Below are positions 1 through 9,795 of a stretch of 64,000 nt of DNA, piece by piece. Made by a program: the position numbers and the translations under genes. The stretch spans positions 1,190,001-1,254,000 of the forward strand of contig NZ_AP014637.1 of the NCBI RefSeq assembly GCF_000829415.1. The letters are read 5' to 3'. The stretch is from Pseudomonas sp. StFLB209 (lineage in GTDB: Bacteria; Pseudomonadota; Gammaproteobacteria; Pseudomonadales; Pseudomonadaceae). Numbering within the stretch: position 1 is the first letter of the stretch; the number at the start of each line of letters is the position of its first letter. Below the pieces are notes generated by a model, which searched no databases, was not told the origin of the DNA, and saw nothing but the letters and a program-made list of their open reading frames with translations.

Positions 1-81
1 ATTAACCAGCCAAGCCCGTAAAACGGCTGCCGATAGCCTCCCGTCATCCGCACCTTATATATAGAGAGAGATAAGGAGTCT

Positions 82-144
82 ATGCCACGGGGCACGAGAA
101 GACGACACCACACCGCAAGATTGTCAGACAAAATTACCAATTAA
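82..144 (+). CDS. possible 20-residue leader ORF
   Basis: A short open frame starts with ATG three bases after an AAGGAG sequence (73-78) and ends with TAA, encoding a 20-residue Arg/His-rich peptide. Nothing else is recognisable in the first 210 bases except a small palindrome TTGTC-A-GACAA at 121-131 inside this frame, which could be an operator for the TetR-type gene that follows. The spacing of SD to ATG is short and the peptide resembles nothing I know, so this may be chance. Confidence 0.15.
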   Translation: MPRGTRRRHHTARLSDKITN

Positions 145-210
145 GCTTGTAGGAACCTTACAGGTACGTTATCTCTGCACCCTTGAACGACAGCCCTGCG
201 GAATTGCCAC

Positions 211-873
211 ATGCCTCTTGAAGTCCCTGCGCACAGCTCATCGCCAAGCAAGCCTGCCAGTCGTATCCGGCAGCGAAACCAGCAGCTCATCCTCAGAGCG
301 GCCGAAGACGAATTTGCCCGGCATGGTTTCAAGGGCACCAGTATGAACACCATCGCGCTGAATGCTGGTTTGCCCAAGGCGAATCTGCATTACTACTTCA
401 GCAACAAGCTGGGCCTGTACATCGCGGTCCTGAGCAACATCATCGGGCAATGGGACGAAACCTTCAGTCACCTGAGCGCCGAGGATGACCCCGCCGAGGC
501 ACTCGCTTCTTATATACGGACCAAAATGGAGTTCTCCAGGCGCTATCCACAGGCGTCGCGCATCTTCGCCATGGAGATCATCAGTGGCGGCGAATGCCTG
601 AGTGAGCATTTCAATAAGGACTACTGCCTCTGGTTCCAGGGACGGGTTGCCGTGTTCCAGGCCTGGATCGATGCCGGCAAGATGGACCCCGTCGACCCGG
701 TTAACCTGATTTTCCTGCTGTGGGGCAGCACCCAGCATTACGCTGACTTCGCCAGCCAGATCTGTCGTGTTACCGGGCGCAGCCGGCTGAGCCGCCAGGA
801 CATGGACCTGGCCACCGAAAATCTGATCCGCATCATCCTCAAAGGTTGTGGGTTAGTGCCGCCGGCCTTGTAA
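211..873 (+). CDS. TetR-family transcriptional regulator (RutR-like)
   Basis: A 220-residue DNA-binding repressor or activator. The N-terminal helix-turn-helix is clear at about residues 24-70 (AAEDEFARHGFKGTSMNTIA, then the turn GLPKANLHYYFSNKLGLY). The C-terminal ligand-binding half (FAMEIISGGECLSEHF) resembles the YcdC/RutR-type subgroup that in many proteobacteria sits near pyrimidine or hydantoin catabolism genes. No such catabolic gene is inside the window, but the relevant neighbours could lie upstream of base 1. The ATG was chosen because GGAA lies about 8 bases before it. The ligand is unknown. Family assignment is firm; the RutR-like label is an inference from the C-terminal sequence. 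Confidence 0.85.
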   Translation: MPLEVPAHSSSPSKPASRIRQRNQQLILRAAEDEFARHGFKGTSMNTIALNAGLPKANLHYYFSNKLGLYIAVLSNIIGQWDETFSHLSAEDDPAEALASYIRTKMEFSRRYPQASRIFAMEIISGGECLSEHFNKDYCLWFQGRVAVFQAWIDAGKMDPVDPVNLIFLLWGSTQHYADFASQICRVTGRSRLSRQDMDLATENLIRIILKGCGLVPPAL

Positions 874-906
874 AATGCGCATCCCGCAATCAGACGGATG
901 CAGCGC

Positions 907-1500
907 ATGCCCTCTACCCTTGCCGGCTTTTGCGAGTTCCGCGAAGAAATCCGTAAAAGCCGCTTCATCACCTTCGCCGGCCCCGTCTCAAGCCCCGCCC
1001 AAGCGCAGGCCTTCATTGAGCAGCACAGCGACCTGAACGCCACCCACAACTGCTGGGCCTGGAAACTGGGTAGCCAGTACCGCAGCAATGATGACGGCGA
1101 ACCGGGTGGCACGGCAGGCCGGCCCATCCTCGCCGCCATTGAAGCGCAAGACTTTGATCAAGTGGTCGTTCTGGTGATTCGCTGGTACGGCGGTATCCAG
1201 TTGGGCACCGGCGGCCTCGCCCGCGCTTATGGCGGCGGCGCGAATAAATGCCTGCAGCAGGCTGAACGAGTGCTGCTGATCAACCGCGAAGCGTTCAGCC
1301 TGGCGTGCAGTTTCAGTGAGCTGGCCCTGGTCAAGTTACGCCTCAGCGAGGCCGATGCCCTTATAGAAGAAGAAAGCTTTACCGCCAACGGGGTACAGCT
1401 GGACATTGCCGTCAGCCCGGAGCAACTGGAAACCCTGCGCCGACAACTGGCCGATCTGAGCCGCGGGCGGATTTTACTGCACTCATCGAACGCAGACTGA
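907..1500 (+). CDS. yigZ: YigZ/IMPACT family protein
   Basis: A 197-residue protein of the UPF0029/IMPACT family. The N-terminal domain has the family signature region GDDGEPGGTAGRPIL followed by VVVLVIRWYGGIQLGTGGLARAY, and the last roughly 70 residues match the DUF1949 ferredoxin-like domain. The eukaryotic relative IMPACT regulates translation by binding GCN1; the bacterial role is unsettled. It lies 33 bases after the TetR gene and may be cotranscribed. An in-frame ATG nine bases earlier (898) is possible; 907 is preferred because homologues begin MPxTLA. Confidence 0.88.
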   Translation: MPSTLAGFCEFREEIRKSRFITFAGPVSSPAQAQAFIEQHSDLNATHNCWAWKLGSQYRSNDDGEPGGTAGRPILAAIEAQDFDQVVVLVIRWYGGIQLGTGGLARAYGGGANKCLQQAERVLLINREAFSLACSFSELALVKLRLSEADALIEEESFTANGVQLDIAVSPEQLETLRRQLADLSRGRILLHSSNAD

Positions 1501-1535
1501 GCGACATACTTGCCCACATCTGCTGTGGGCCTGAT

Positions 1536-1904
1536 TGTGGATAAGCTGAGCACATTACCCCAAGAGCCTTACCGGACAAGACCTGCAGAGTATTGGTCGT
1601 TTTTTGTTCAAACCCCTGGTATTTACTAAAAATGGCAGACAAACAAGCACTTAAGCGTTTTTCAAAGCTATCAGCCCAAGCAGTTATCCCCACCTCAGCA
1701 GGTTTCGCACATTAACTGTGGAGCAGCCTGTGGATAACAGGTGCACGCCTGACGCTATGGCATGTCGCGCCGGGGCCGCGAACAATCGCTCGTTTTTTGA
1801 CCAGAATTTGAATGCACTCTCGGCCAATCAGAGGATCTGAAACAAGGTATCCACAGGCCAGAGCCTGGAGTAGGCTGCGAGACCTGATGCCATCGCTATC
1901 CACA
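1536..1904. other. cluster of DnaA-box-like sites in a 418-bp gene-free stretch
   Basis: The gap between yigZ and the SDR gene (1501-1918) has no credible ORF but contains two exact DnaA boxes, TTATCCACA on the minus strand at 1536-1544 and 1729-1737, and three single-mismatch copies: TTATCCCCA 1684-1692, GTATCCACA 1847-1855 and CTATCCACA 1896-1904. Further exact copies lie just outside at 2627-2635, 2859-2867 and 4171-4179. DnaA boxes are bound by the replication initiator; clusters away from oriC are known as titration or DnaA-reactivating loci (datA/DARS in E. coli). That role here is inferred only from site density. Confidence 0.5.
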
Positions 1905-1918
1905 ACAAGGAGTTTTCC

Positions 1919-2605
1919 ATGCCCGCTGAAAAAACGGCGCTGATCATTGGCGCATCTCGCGGCCTGGGCCTGGGTCTTGTCCAGCGCCTGACAGAACAGA
2001 ACTGGAAAGTCACCGCCACCGTACGCGATCCGTTCAAGGCCGACGCACTCAGAGCCATCCCCGATGTCCGCATCGAGACACTGGACATTGATGAAAACGC
2101 TTCGGTAGAGGTCTTGCTGCAAAAGCTCAAGGGCGAAGTGTTCGATGTGCTGTTCGTCAATGCCGGCGTGCTCGGCGCCGCGCACCAGAGCGCTGCGCAG
2201 TCCACTGCCGCAGAGCTGGGCCAACTGTTCATGACCAATGCGGTGGCGCCGATCCGCCTGGCCGAATACCTGATCGAACAGATTCGCCCCGATACCGGCG
2301 TAGTGGCCTTCATGAGTTCAGTGCTGGGCAGCGTTGCCTGCCCGGACGGCGACACGCTGGGCCTGTACAAAGCCAGCAAGGCCGCGCTCAACTCCATGAC
2401 CAATACCTTCGTTGGCAAACTGCCAGAGCCTCGCCCGACTGTGCTGTCACTGCATCCGGGCTGGGTCAAGACCGACATGGGTGGCGAAAACGCCGAGATC
2501 GACGTGCTGACCAGCACCACTGGCCTGGTCAAGCAACTGACCGACTATGCCGGCAAGGGCGGTCACCACTTTATCAACTACAAGGGCGAAACCATCGCCT
2601 GGTGA
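1919..2605 (+). CDS. short-chain dehydrogenase/reductase
   Basis: A 228-residue classical SDR with the Rossmann glycine motif GASRGLGLGL near residue 12, an NAG element (VNAGVLGAA), the catalytic Ser in FMSSVLGS and the YKASK active-site Tyr-Lys pair. It resembles the carbonyl reductase / C-factor-like group of Pseudomonas SDRs, so NAD(P)H-dependent reduction of a small carbonyl is expected; the substrate cannot be read from sequence. An AAGGAG ribosome-binding site seven bases upstream fixes the start. It is monocistronic and convergent with chaA. Confidence 0.87.
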   Translation: MPAEKTALIIGASRGLGLGLVQRLTEQNWKVTATVRDPFKADALRAIPDVRIETLDIDENASVEVLLQKLKGEVFDVLFVNAGVLGAAHQSAAQSTAAELGQLFMTNAVAPIRLAEYLIEQIRPDTGVVAFMSSVLGSVACPDGDTLGLYKASKAALNSMTNTFVGKLPEPRPTVLSLHPGWVKTDMGGENAEIDVLTSTTGLVKQLTDYAGKGGHHFINYKGETIAW

Positions 2606-2618
2606 CCCGCCGAGCAAG

Positions 2619-2639
2619 TGCCTGTGTTATCCACAGGCA
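2619..2639. terminator. hairpin between convergent SDR and chaA, containing a DnaA box
   Basis: Arms TGCCTGTG (2619-2626) and CACAGGCA (2632-2639) enclose a 5-base loop, and the perfect DnaA box TTATCCACA (2627-2635) lies across the loop and right arm. It sits between two convergent stop codons, where a bidirectional terminator is expected, but there is no strong T-tract, so termination efficiency is doubtful. Confidence 0.35.
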
Positions 2640-2645
2640 TTCTCC

Positions 2646-3737
2646 TCACAATCCAAGGCATGAAAGCATGATAAACGTGGCAAACAGCACGAAGTGCGTC
2701 ATGCCCTCGATGGCGTTGGTCTGCCCGTCATTGAGATTGATCGCACAGACCAGCAAAGTGATGAATACCATGACTGTCTGCACCGGTGTCATGGCCATCT
2801 GAAACGGCTGGTCGTTGTACAGCGCCATCGCTTCCATGACCGGTACGGTGAGAATCACTGTGGATAACGACGCGCCCAGCGCAATGTTGACCACCGCCTG
2901 CATCCGGTTGGCCAGCGCCGCACGCAAAGCGGTGAGAATTTCCGGAGAGGCCGAGATTGCCGCGACCAGGATTGCGGTCATCACCGGCGGTGCGCCGCTG
3001 CCCTCCAGCCCCAGATCCAGGGTCTGGGCCATGACCTCGGCCAATGCGCCAATCACAACAACGCCCAGCACCAGAATGGCGATAGACATGCTCAGATTGC
3101 TGGCGCCGCCTGCGTGCTGGGCGGCGTCCTGGCGGTGCTTCTTTTCCGGGTAGCTGTAGCTGAAAAAGTAACTGTGCGGGCCGACCTGCATGCGCAGAAA
3201 CAACGCGTAGAGCACCACCATCGCGCCGATGGTGAACATTGAATAAAGCTTCCAGTCACCCTGCGGGATGAACTCCGGCACGACCATCGACACGCCCATG
3301 GCCGTCAGAATCATCACACTGTAGGTACGCGCCGAACTGTCGTTGTAGGCCTGCTCGCCGTGCTTGAGCCCGCCCATCAGGGCCGCAAGACCGAGAATGC
3401 CGTTGATATCGAGCATCACCGCCGCGTAAATCGTGTCGCGCACCAGGGTTGGCGAGGGTTCATTGCTCATCATGATCGCCAGGATCACTACCTCCACCAG
3501 CACCGCTGACAAGGTCAGAATCATGGTGCCGTAAGGATCACCGACCTTCTCGGCCAGGACTTCGGCATGATGCGCCACCCGCAGCGACGCGCAGACGATA
3601 AACCCCACCAGCGCCAGACCGGCCACCAGCGCCACGGTCTTGCCATTACCCAACAGCCAGTGCTCAAGCGAGTAAGCGCCAAGCGTCGCGATGATCGCCA
3701 GCAGCAGAAACTTTTCCTGCTTGAGTACAGAGCCCAT
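2646..3737 (-). CDS. chaA: calcium/proton antiporter, CaCA family
   Basis: A 363-residue inner-membrane ion antiporter with about eleven hydrophobic segments. Both alpha-repeat signatures of the CaCA superfamily are visible: VGDPYGTMILTLSAVLVEV in the N-terminal half and ILVAAISASPEILTALRAA in the C-terminal half, each with the conserved acidic residue that binds the cation. Size and motifs match ChaA, which exports Ca2+ (and Na+/K+ at high pH) using the proton gradient. The start is the ATG preceded by AAGGG in GAAGGGACACGCAC; the open frame extends much further upstream, but that part is antisense to add and not protein-like. The gene contains an exact DnaA box at 2859-2867. Confidence 0.88.
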   Translation of the reverse strand: MGSVLKQEKFLLLAIIATLGAYSLEHWLLGNGKTVALVAGLALVGFIVCASLRVAHHAEVLAEKVGDPYGTMILTLSAVLVEVVILAIMMSNEPSPTLVRDTIYAAVMLDINGILGLAALMGGLKHGEQAYNDSSARTYSVMILTAMGVSMVVPEFIPQGDWKLYSMFTIGAMVVLYALFLRMQVGPHSYFFSYSYPEKKHRQDAAQHAGGASNLSMSIAILVLGVVVIGALAEVMAQTLDLGLEGSGAPPVMTAILVAAISASPEILTALRAALANRMQAVVNIALGASLSTVILTVPVMEAMALYNDQPFQMAMTPVQTVMVFITLLVCAINLNDGQTNAIEGMTHFVLFATFIMLSCLGL

Positions 3738-3893
3738 GTGCGTGTCCCTTCGAGTAATACCAGTTGATTGCCGTCTCAGAGCCGTGGATGTGTCAAAAGG
3801 TTTCAAGATATCGACATAACCGTCCTCAAAGCTAGCTTTCTGCCCCGCCGCCGTCTTACCGGTTGTAAAATGCCGGGCCATTGCACCTGATGA

Positions 3894-4856
<963 letters not shown>

Positions 4857-4862
4857 CGCTGG

Positions 4863-5555
4863 TCAGGCGGCAGAGGCGATCCTGCTGATTTCGCGCTGAC
4901 CGTTGGACGACACTTGCAAGGTGTTGGACTCTTCGGTGGCGCGTAACCAGCCCATCTGGATAAACAACTGCAGCAGACCCGCGCCCAGCGCGCCGCCCAG
5001 ATGCGGGCTGTGCTCGTGGCGGTCGGGGCAGGCACAGACGGTTTCGCGTTCACGCTGAGCCAGGGCCGGAATGTAGATACCGCGTTCGGCAAACTTGGCC
5101 ATGCCTTTGCTGGTGACCTCGACACGCTGCTCTTGCTGCTCGATCCAGCCATCGCCCAACAACCGCTGGTACAACTCGGCCGCCAGTTCACCCCCCAGAT
5201 GATCGCAACACACCCGTGCCCGACGCACTGGTGGCACCGGCACAGGTAGCGCCTGGCTGCGGCTGACCTGTTCGGCGCTGATCAGTGACGCACTGGCCAG
5301 GGCCTGCACGGCCACACCGATCTGCGGCGCTGCCAGCCGAAAAAAACGCTTACGCCCGCGGGTTTCCTGCTTGAGCATCCCGCCCGCCGCCAGCCTGGCC
5401 AGGTGTGCACCCGCCGATGCGGTGGACAGCCCGGCCTGCAAGGCCAGCTCATCGGCTGGCCGGGCGGCGCCATCGAGCAGCGCCCAGAGCATGGCACTGC
5501 GTTTGGGATCGGCCAGCAAGGCCGCCATCTGACTGATGCTAGGTACGTGTTCCAT
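4863..5555 (-). CDS. ArsR-family winged-helix regulator
   Basis: A 230-residue regulator. Residues 10-75 form an ArsR-type winged helix (MAALLADPKRSAMLWALLDG, then ELALQAGLSTASAGAHLARLAAGGML), followed by a long C-terminal half with Cys-containing stretches RARVCCDHLGG and TVCACPDRHEH. It is about twice the length of a minimal ArsR protein and resembles the YceK/YczG-like group found beside transporters. The Cys/His residues could hold a metal, but they are not in the canonical ArsR helix-5 site. The start is the ATG preceded by AGGGAG; an upstream extension of the frame has no SD. The flanking 227 bases to the LysR gene show nothing recognisable. Confidence 0.8.
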   Translation of the reverse strand: MEHVPSISQMAALLADPKRSAMLWALLDGAARPADELALQAGLSTASAGAHLARLAAGGMLKQETRGRKRFFRLAAPQIGVAVQALASASLISAEQVSRSQALPVPVPPVRRARVCCDHLGGELAAELYQRLLGDGWIEQQEQRVEVTSKGMAKFAERGIYIPALAQRERETVCACPDRHEHSPHLGGALGAGLLQLFIQMGWLRATEESNTLQVSSNGQREISRIASAA

Positions 5556-5782
5556 GTGTGTTAACTCCCTGTCGATACATTTTCCATCGCGCTGCCACAC
5601 GACCCTCCATGGCATGAAGTACAACGCGATCCCTCCCCGGCCGGGATTATAGGCATGGCCTGCGAAGCCCCGACACGGGAAAACGGCCATCATCGACGAG
5701 GTGCCTGCCAGCCCTCAGGAGCACTCGCCCCATATTGGCACTCCACGGCAGATAGCATTATTAACGCCTGTCACTTTCCGAA

Positions 5783-6694
5783 TTATCTGTAGGTTTTTTC
5801 TCCAAGCTCGGCACAGCGCTGACGCAGCATCTCCAGTAACAGATGCACGGGCCGGTTGAGTTGTGCCCGGTGGGTGCAGAGCAAATTCAGCGGCGTCGGC
5901 TCACCGAGCAGTTCCGGCATCAGCACCTTGAGGCGACCGGCCTGCACATCGCCGGCCACGTCCAGCCAGGACTTGTACGCCACGCCGGCGCCGGCAACGG
6001 CCCAACGGCGCACCACATCGGCGTCATCGCTGAAGCGGTCACCACGCACCGTCAGGCTGACCTGGCGTTTACCATCATGAAAACGCCAATGGTCGTGAAC
6101 CCGCTCACCGAGCATGTACAACAGGCAGTTGTGCTGCGCCAGTTGCTCGACCTGCTGCGGTTCGCCATGGCGCACCAGATAAGCCGGCGAGGCACAGAGC
6201 ACCCGGCGGTTATCGACCGCCACCGGCAGCGCCACCAGGCTTGAATCCTCAGGTTCGCCATAACGCAGGGCCACATCCACCGGCTGACGAAACAGGTCGG
6301 CAATACGGTCCCCCAGCAACAGGCGCACACTCAGGTTCGGGTGCTGGCGCTGGAAATCGTCCAGCCAGGGCAGCAGCAGGTTGCGGCCGAAATCCGAGGG
6401 TGCTGACAACTGCAGTACTCCGCTGCACTGATCTTCACGCCCGCTCAGCAGGCGCTGCCCCTCCTCCAGGCTGGCCAGCGCCGCGCGGGCATATTGCAGA
6501 AAACCTTCACCTTCAGCCGTCAGCCGCAGGCTGCGCGTCGAACGGGCCAGCAGGCGTGCTCCCAATTGCTGCTCAATACGTTTGAGTGCCGCACTGGCCA
6601 CCGCCGCTGACATGTCCATGACCCGCGCCGCCGCCGACAGGCTGCCCAGCTCTGCGGCACGAACGAACAATTGCAGATCATCAAAGCGCAGCAT
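5783..6694 (-). CDS. LysR-family transcriptional regulator
   Basis: A 303-residue LTTR. The N-terminal winged helix-turn-helix is canonical (LRFDDLQLFVRAAELGSLSAAARVMDMSAAVASAALKRIEQQLGARLLARSTRSLRLT), followed by the two-lobed PBP-like effector domain. It is divergent from the zinc-less alcohol dehydrogenase gene 114 bases away, the usual LTTR layout, so it probably controls that dehydrogenase. The start MLRFDD matches family convention; an ATG six codons upstream is possible. Confidence 0.88.
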   Translation of the reverse strand: MLRFDDLQLFVRAAELGSLSAAARVMDMSAAVASAALKRIEQQLGARLLARSTRSLRLTAEGEGFLQYARAALASLEEGQRLLSGREDQCSGVLQLSAPSDFGRNLLLPWLDDFQRQHPNLSVRLLLGDRIADLFRQPVDVALRYGEPEDSSLVALPVAVDNRRVLCASPAYLVRHGEPQQVEQLAQHNCLLYMLGERVHDHWRFHDGKRQVSLTVRGDRFSDDADVVRRWAVAGAGVAYKSWLDVAGDVQAGRLKVLMPELLGEPTPLNLLCTHRAQLNRPVHLLLEMLRQRCAELGEKTYR

Positions 6695-6807
6695 AGCGGG
6701 CCTTATTTTCAAAAAAATATTGAAAGAGCCTACCGTTTTAGCCGGTTTTATCTGGCCTGCAAATAGTCAATCATCTGCCCATCCCGTTCACCACTCAGGA
6801 AGTGCCC

Positions 6808-7818
6808 ATGAAAGCCATTGCCTACTACCAATCCTTGCCCATCACTGACAGCCAGGCGCTGCAAGACATCGAACTGCCAGCGCCGGTCGCTGGCCCGCGT
6901 GACCTGCTGGTGGAAGTCAAAGCCATTTCGGTCAACCCGGTGGATACCAAGATCCGCCGCAATGTACAGCCCCAGGATGGCGCCGCCAAAGTGCTGGGCT
7001 GGGACGTAGTAGGCGTGGTCAAGGCGGTGGGCAGTGACGTGACCCTGTTCCAGCCGGGCGACAAGGTGTTCTATGCCGGCGACCTGACCCGCTCCGGCGG
7101 TAATGCCGAACTGCATGTCGTGGATGAGCGAATCGTCGGCCACGCGCCCTCATCGCTGAGCTTCGCCCACGCTGCCGCATTGCCGCTGACCGCAATCACT
7201 GCCTGGGAGTTGCTGTTCGAGCGCCTGCAGATTGCCGAAGGCCAGGGCGAGGGCCAAAGCCTGTTGATTGTCGGCGCCGCCGGTGGTGTCGGTTCGATTC
7301 TGGTCCAGCTGGCCCGCCAACTGACCTCGCTCAAGGTGATTGGCACCGCCTCACGCCCGGAAACTGCGGCCTGGGTACGCGAGCTCGGTGCCCACGAAGT
7401 GATCGATCACAGCCAGCCGCTGAGCGAAGAACTGCGCCGTATCGGCATCGAGCACGTCACCTATGTCGCCAGCCTGACCAACACCGAGCAACATCTGGAT
7501 CAACTGGTCGAGGCCCTCAAGCCGCAAGGCAAGCTGGCGCTGATCGACGACCCGGATAACCTGGATATCAAGAAGCTCAAGCGCAAGAGCCTGTCGCTGC
7601 ACTGGGAGTTCATGTACACCCGCTCGATGTTCCAGACCGACGACATGCTTGAGCAGCACAAACTGCTGGAGCGCGTTGCGCAACTGATCGACCTCGGCAC
7701 CCTGAAGACCACCTTCGGCGAACACTTCGGCGCCATCAACGCCGAAAACCTGCGGCGCGCCCAAGCCCTGCTGGAAAGCGGCAAGGCCAAGGGCAAGATC
7801 GTGCTGGAAGGCTTTTAA
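6808..7818 (+). CDS. zinc-type alcohol dehydrogenase-like / quinone oxidoreductase-like MDR protein
   Basis: A 336-residue medium-chain dehydrogenase/reductase. It shows the GroES-like N-terminal fold (SVNPVDTKIRRN, LGWDVVGVVKAVG, FQPGDKVFYAG) and an NAD(P)-binding Rossmann motif GAAGGVGSILVQLARQL near residue 152. The structural and catalytic zinc cysteines of true alcohol dehydrogenases are absent, placing it with the zinc-free quinone-reductase-like group (ZADH_N/zinc-binding dehydrogenase family 1). An AGGA lies seven bases before the ATG; the GTG six bases earlier overlaps that spacing and is less likely. The stop codon overlaps that of the convergent MFS gene by four bases. Confidence 0.88.
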   Translation: MKAIAYYQSLPITDSQALQDIELPAPVAGPRDLLVEVKAISVNPVDTKIRRNVQPQDGAAKVLGWDVVGVVKAVGSDVTLFQPGDKVFYAGDLTRSGGNAELHVVDERIVGHAPSSLSFAHAAALPLTAITAWELLFERLQIAEGQGEGQSLLIVGAAGGVGSILVQLARQLTSLKVIGTASRPETAAWVRELGAHEVIDHSQPLSEELRRIGIEHVTYVASLTNTEQHLDQLVEALKPQGKLALIDDPDNLDIKKLKRKSLSLHWEFMYTRSMFQTDDMLEQHKLLERVAQLIDLGTLKTTFGEHFGAINAENLRRAQALLESGKAKGKIVLEGF

Positions 7819-8993
7819 CCGCGCTGGGCCACCCAGCGCCGGGTCAGCACCGACATGCTCACCGCCAGTGCCCCGCACAGGCTGATCACCAGCGCCATCG
7901 GCGTGGCAGTGCCATCGTGCAGCACGCCCACCAGGCTGGCGGCACCTGCCGCCACGGTGAACTGCATACAGCCGAGCAAGGCCGAAGCGCTACCTGCGCG
8001 ACGGCCTTGGCCGTCCATGGCACAGGCTGATGCATTGGGAATGATGCAGCCCAGGCTGGCCAGGCAGACAAACAGCGGCACCAGCAACGGCCAGAGTTGC
8101 TCGGTGCGCAGCAGGCTGATGCCCAGCACCGTCAGTGCTGCTGCCAGATAGACCCAGATCATCCGCGCCAGCATCCAGGCCGGGCCGAACCGGCGCAGCA
8201 CCCGCGCGTTGACCTGCGCGACCAGAATGAACCCCGCCGCATTCGTGCCGAACAGCCAGCCGTAGTGCTCGGCGGGCACACCGTAGAGCTTGATGAAGAC
8301 GAACGGCGAGCCGGCGATATAGGAGAACATCCCGGCCATGGCAATCCCGCCACTCAGCGCGTAACCGATGAACACCCGGTCCTTGAGCAGATTGAAATAC
8401 TGCCCCAGCGCCCCCGACAGCGGCGCACGCGGCTGATCGGCGCGCATGCTCTCCGGCAACCCCACCGCCACGGCCACCAGACAGGCAGCACTGAACAGGG
8501 TCAGGGCCAGGAAGATCGATTGCCAGCCGTAGGCGTTGACCATCACCCCACCGAGCATCGGCGCCAGGATCGGTGCCAGGCCCATGACCAGCATCAGTTG
8601 CGAGAACACCTTGGCAGCGCCTATCGCGTCACAACGGTCACTGACAATCGCCCGCGCCACAACCATCCCGGCGCAGCCGCCCAGCGCCTGAACAAAGCGC
8701 GCCGCGATCAGCCATTCAAGGGTCGGCGCCAAGGCACAGACCAGCGACGCCAGGCTGAACAGCACCACACCGACCAACAGTGGCTTGCGTCGGCCAAAGC
8801 GGTCAGCCGCCGGACCGTAGACCAATTGGCCGATAGACAAGCCAAAGAAGTACGCGGCCAGGGTCAACTGCACATGTTGTTCGTCAGTGCCGAATGCCAG
8901 GGCCATCGCCGGGAAGCCCGGCAGGTAGAAATCGATCGCCAGCGGGCCAAACGCCGACAACGCGCCGAGGATCAGGATGATTCGCAGGTTCAT
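7815..8993 (-). CDS. Bcr/CflA family multidrug efflux MFS transporter
   Basis: A 392-residue, 12-helix inner-membrane drug/proton antiporter. It has the TM4-5 signature ALGGCAGMVVARAIVSDR typical of the Bcr/CflA (DHA1) group, and motif A between helices 2 and 3 (GPAADRFGRRKPLLVG). The family exports bicyclomycin, chloramphenicol and related compounds, and some members export cysteine or arabinose; the substrate here is unknown. It begins 77 bases upstream of the copZ stop on the same strand, so part of its transcription may be read-through from copZ. Confidence 0.9.
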   Translation of the reverse strand: MNLRIILILGALSAFGPLAIDFYLPGFPAMALAFGTDEQHVQLTLAAYFFGLSIGQLVYGPAADRFGRRKPLLVGVVLFSLASLVCALAPTLEWLIAARFVQALGGCAGMVVARAIVSDRCDAIGAAKVFSQLMLVMGLAPILAPMLGGVMVNAYGWQSIFLALTLFSAACLVAVAVGLPESMRADQPRAPLSGALGQYFNLLKDRVFIGYALSGGIAMAGMFSYIAGSPFVFIKLYGVPAEHYGWLFGTNAAGFILVAQVNARVLRRFGPAWMLARMIWVYLAAALTVLGISLLRTEQLWPLLVPLFVCLASLGCIIPNASACAMDGQGRRAGSASALLGCMQFTVAAGAASLVGVLHDGTATPMALVISLCGALAVSMSVLTRRWVAQRG

Positions 8994-9069
8994 GGAAATC
9001 CGTAAGCAAGCTAAGTATTCGCTAGTCTACCCGGCTTGTCGGACATTGACCTCTCGACGCAGAGAAATA

Positions 9070-9267
9070 TTACCGGGCCTGGGCCTGATAACCTTCCTCG
9101 GCGATCAGTTCAACAATGCGTTGAGCACTCAGTGCACTGTCGACGCGGGCCTGGCCGGCAGGCAGATCGACCTCGACCCGGGCTGCCGGATCTTCGCCCT
9201 GAATGGCGTTGATCACCGCCTTTACGCAGTGACCACAGGTCATACCTTGAACATTGAAGACTTGCAT
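9070..9267 (-). CDS. copZ: copper chaperone CopZ (HMA domain)
   Basis: A 65-residue cytosolic copper chaperone consisting of a single heavy-metal-associated domain. The Cu(I)-binding GMTCGHC motif places the two cysteines at residues 11 and 14, followed by the betaalphabeta pattern VKAVINAIQ and ARVEVDLPAGQARVDS. It hands Cu(I) to the CopA ATPase encoded nearby in the opposite direction. A CueR-type promoter lies about 30 bases upstream (separate entry), so it should be induced by excess copper together with copA. Confidence 0.93.
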   Translation of the reverse strand: MQVFNVQGMTCGHCVKAVINAIQGEDPAARVEVDLPAGQARVDSALSAQRIVELIAEEGYQAQAR

Positions 9268-9297
9268 GCCATTAACCTCCTTAAGTGGAATGGGCCA

Positions 9298-9328
9298 ATC
9301 GTCAACCTTGCCATCATGGCAAAGTCAA
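9298..9328 (-). promoter_or_regulatory. CueR-type promoter for copZ
   Basis: Read on the minus strand: -35 TTGACT (9323-9328), a 19-base spacer TTGCCATGATGGCAAGGTT containing a near-perfect dyad TTGCCATGATGGCAA, and -10 GACGAT (9298-9303). A 19-bp spacer with a centred dyad is the hallmark of MerR-family activated promoters, and the sequence closely matches the copA promoter at 9796-9826. Confidence 0.8.
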
Positions 9329-9412
9329 GTTTCTCGTGCATCTGCCGGGCTGGTATTCGTCCCGGCTCTGGGCCAAGCTTGTTCATCGTCGTCTATCACA
9401 GGAGTATCAGCG

Positions 9413-9790
9413 ATGCGCTGGTCAGCACTGAGCCTCTGCGCCATCCTCGGTCTTTTCGCAGCAGCCCCCGCCGTTCAGGCCGAGGACTACGGCATCCTGA
9501 TCATTTCCCGCGAGCGCCTGGAAGTTGGCAGCTCCTGTGAAATCGGCGTGTATATCCAGGACCAACTGGCCGGCCGGGTGTTCCAGGAACAGTCGGTGTC
9601 GTTCAACCTGCCGCCTGGCCCGGTGGATATCCGCCTGACCCGCCTGCCCGGCAATGTGGTCGGCTGCGCGCCCGGCATGGAAGCTCAGCAGGTCACGCGG
9701 GTGAATGTGCGCAGCGGCGACATCCTCAAGTACCGCATTGCGGCCAATATCAGCGGTCTGTATCTCAAGCAGGCCGACCTGAATTATTGA
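9413..9790 (+). CDS. small exported protein of unknown function
   Basis: A 125-residue protein beginning with a typical Sec signal peptide (MRWSALSLCAILGLFAAAPAVQA, cleavage expected after AQA, about residue 23). The mature part is roughly 100 residues, beta-rich by inspection, with two cysteines (SSCEIG and VGCAPG) that could form a disulphide. I do not recognise a family. It sits between the divergent copper-regulated promoters of copZ and copA, in the same direction as copA, and its AGGAG site is eight bases before the ATG. The copZ promoter does not point toward it, so copper regulation is only a contextual suspicion. Confidence 0.75.
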   Translation: MRWSALSLCAILGLFAAAPAVQAEDYGILIISRERLEVGSSCEIGVYIQDQLAGRVFQEQSVSFNLPPGPVDIRLTRLPGNVVGCAPGMEAQQVTRVNVRSGDILKYRIAANISGLYLKQADLNY

Positions 9791-9795
9791 TTGCC

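Noticed and set aside
1500..1918. Chromosomal replication origin
   Set aside because: Several DnaA boxes are present but no AT-rich unwinding region, no dnaA/dnaN/rpmH/gidA neighbours and no GATC cluster.
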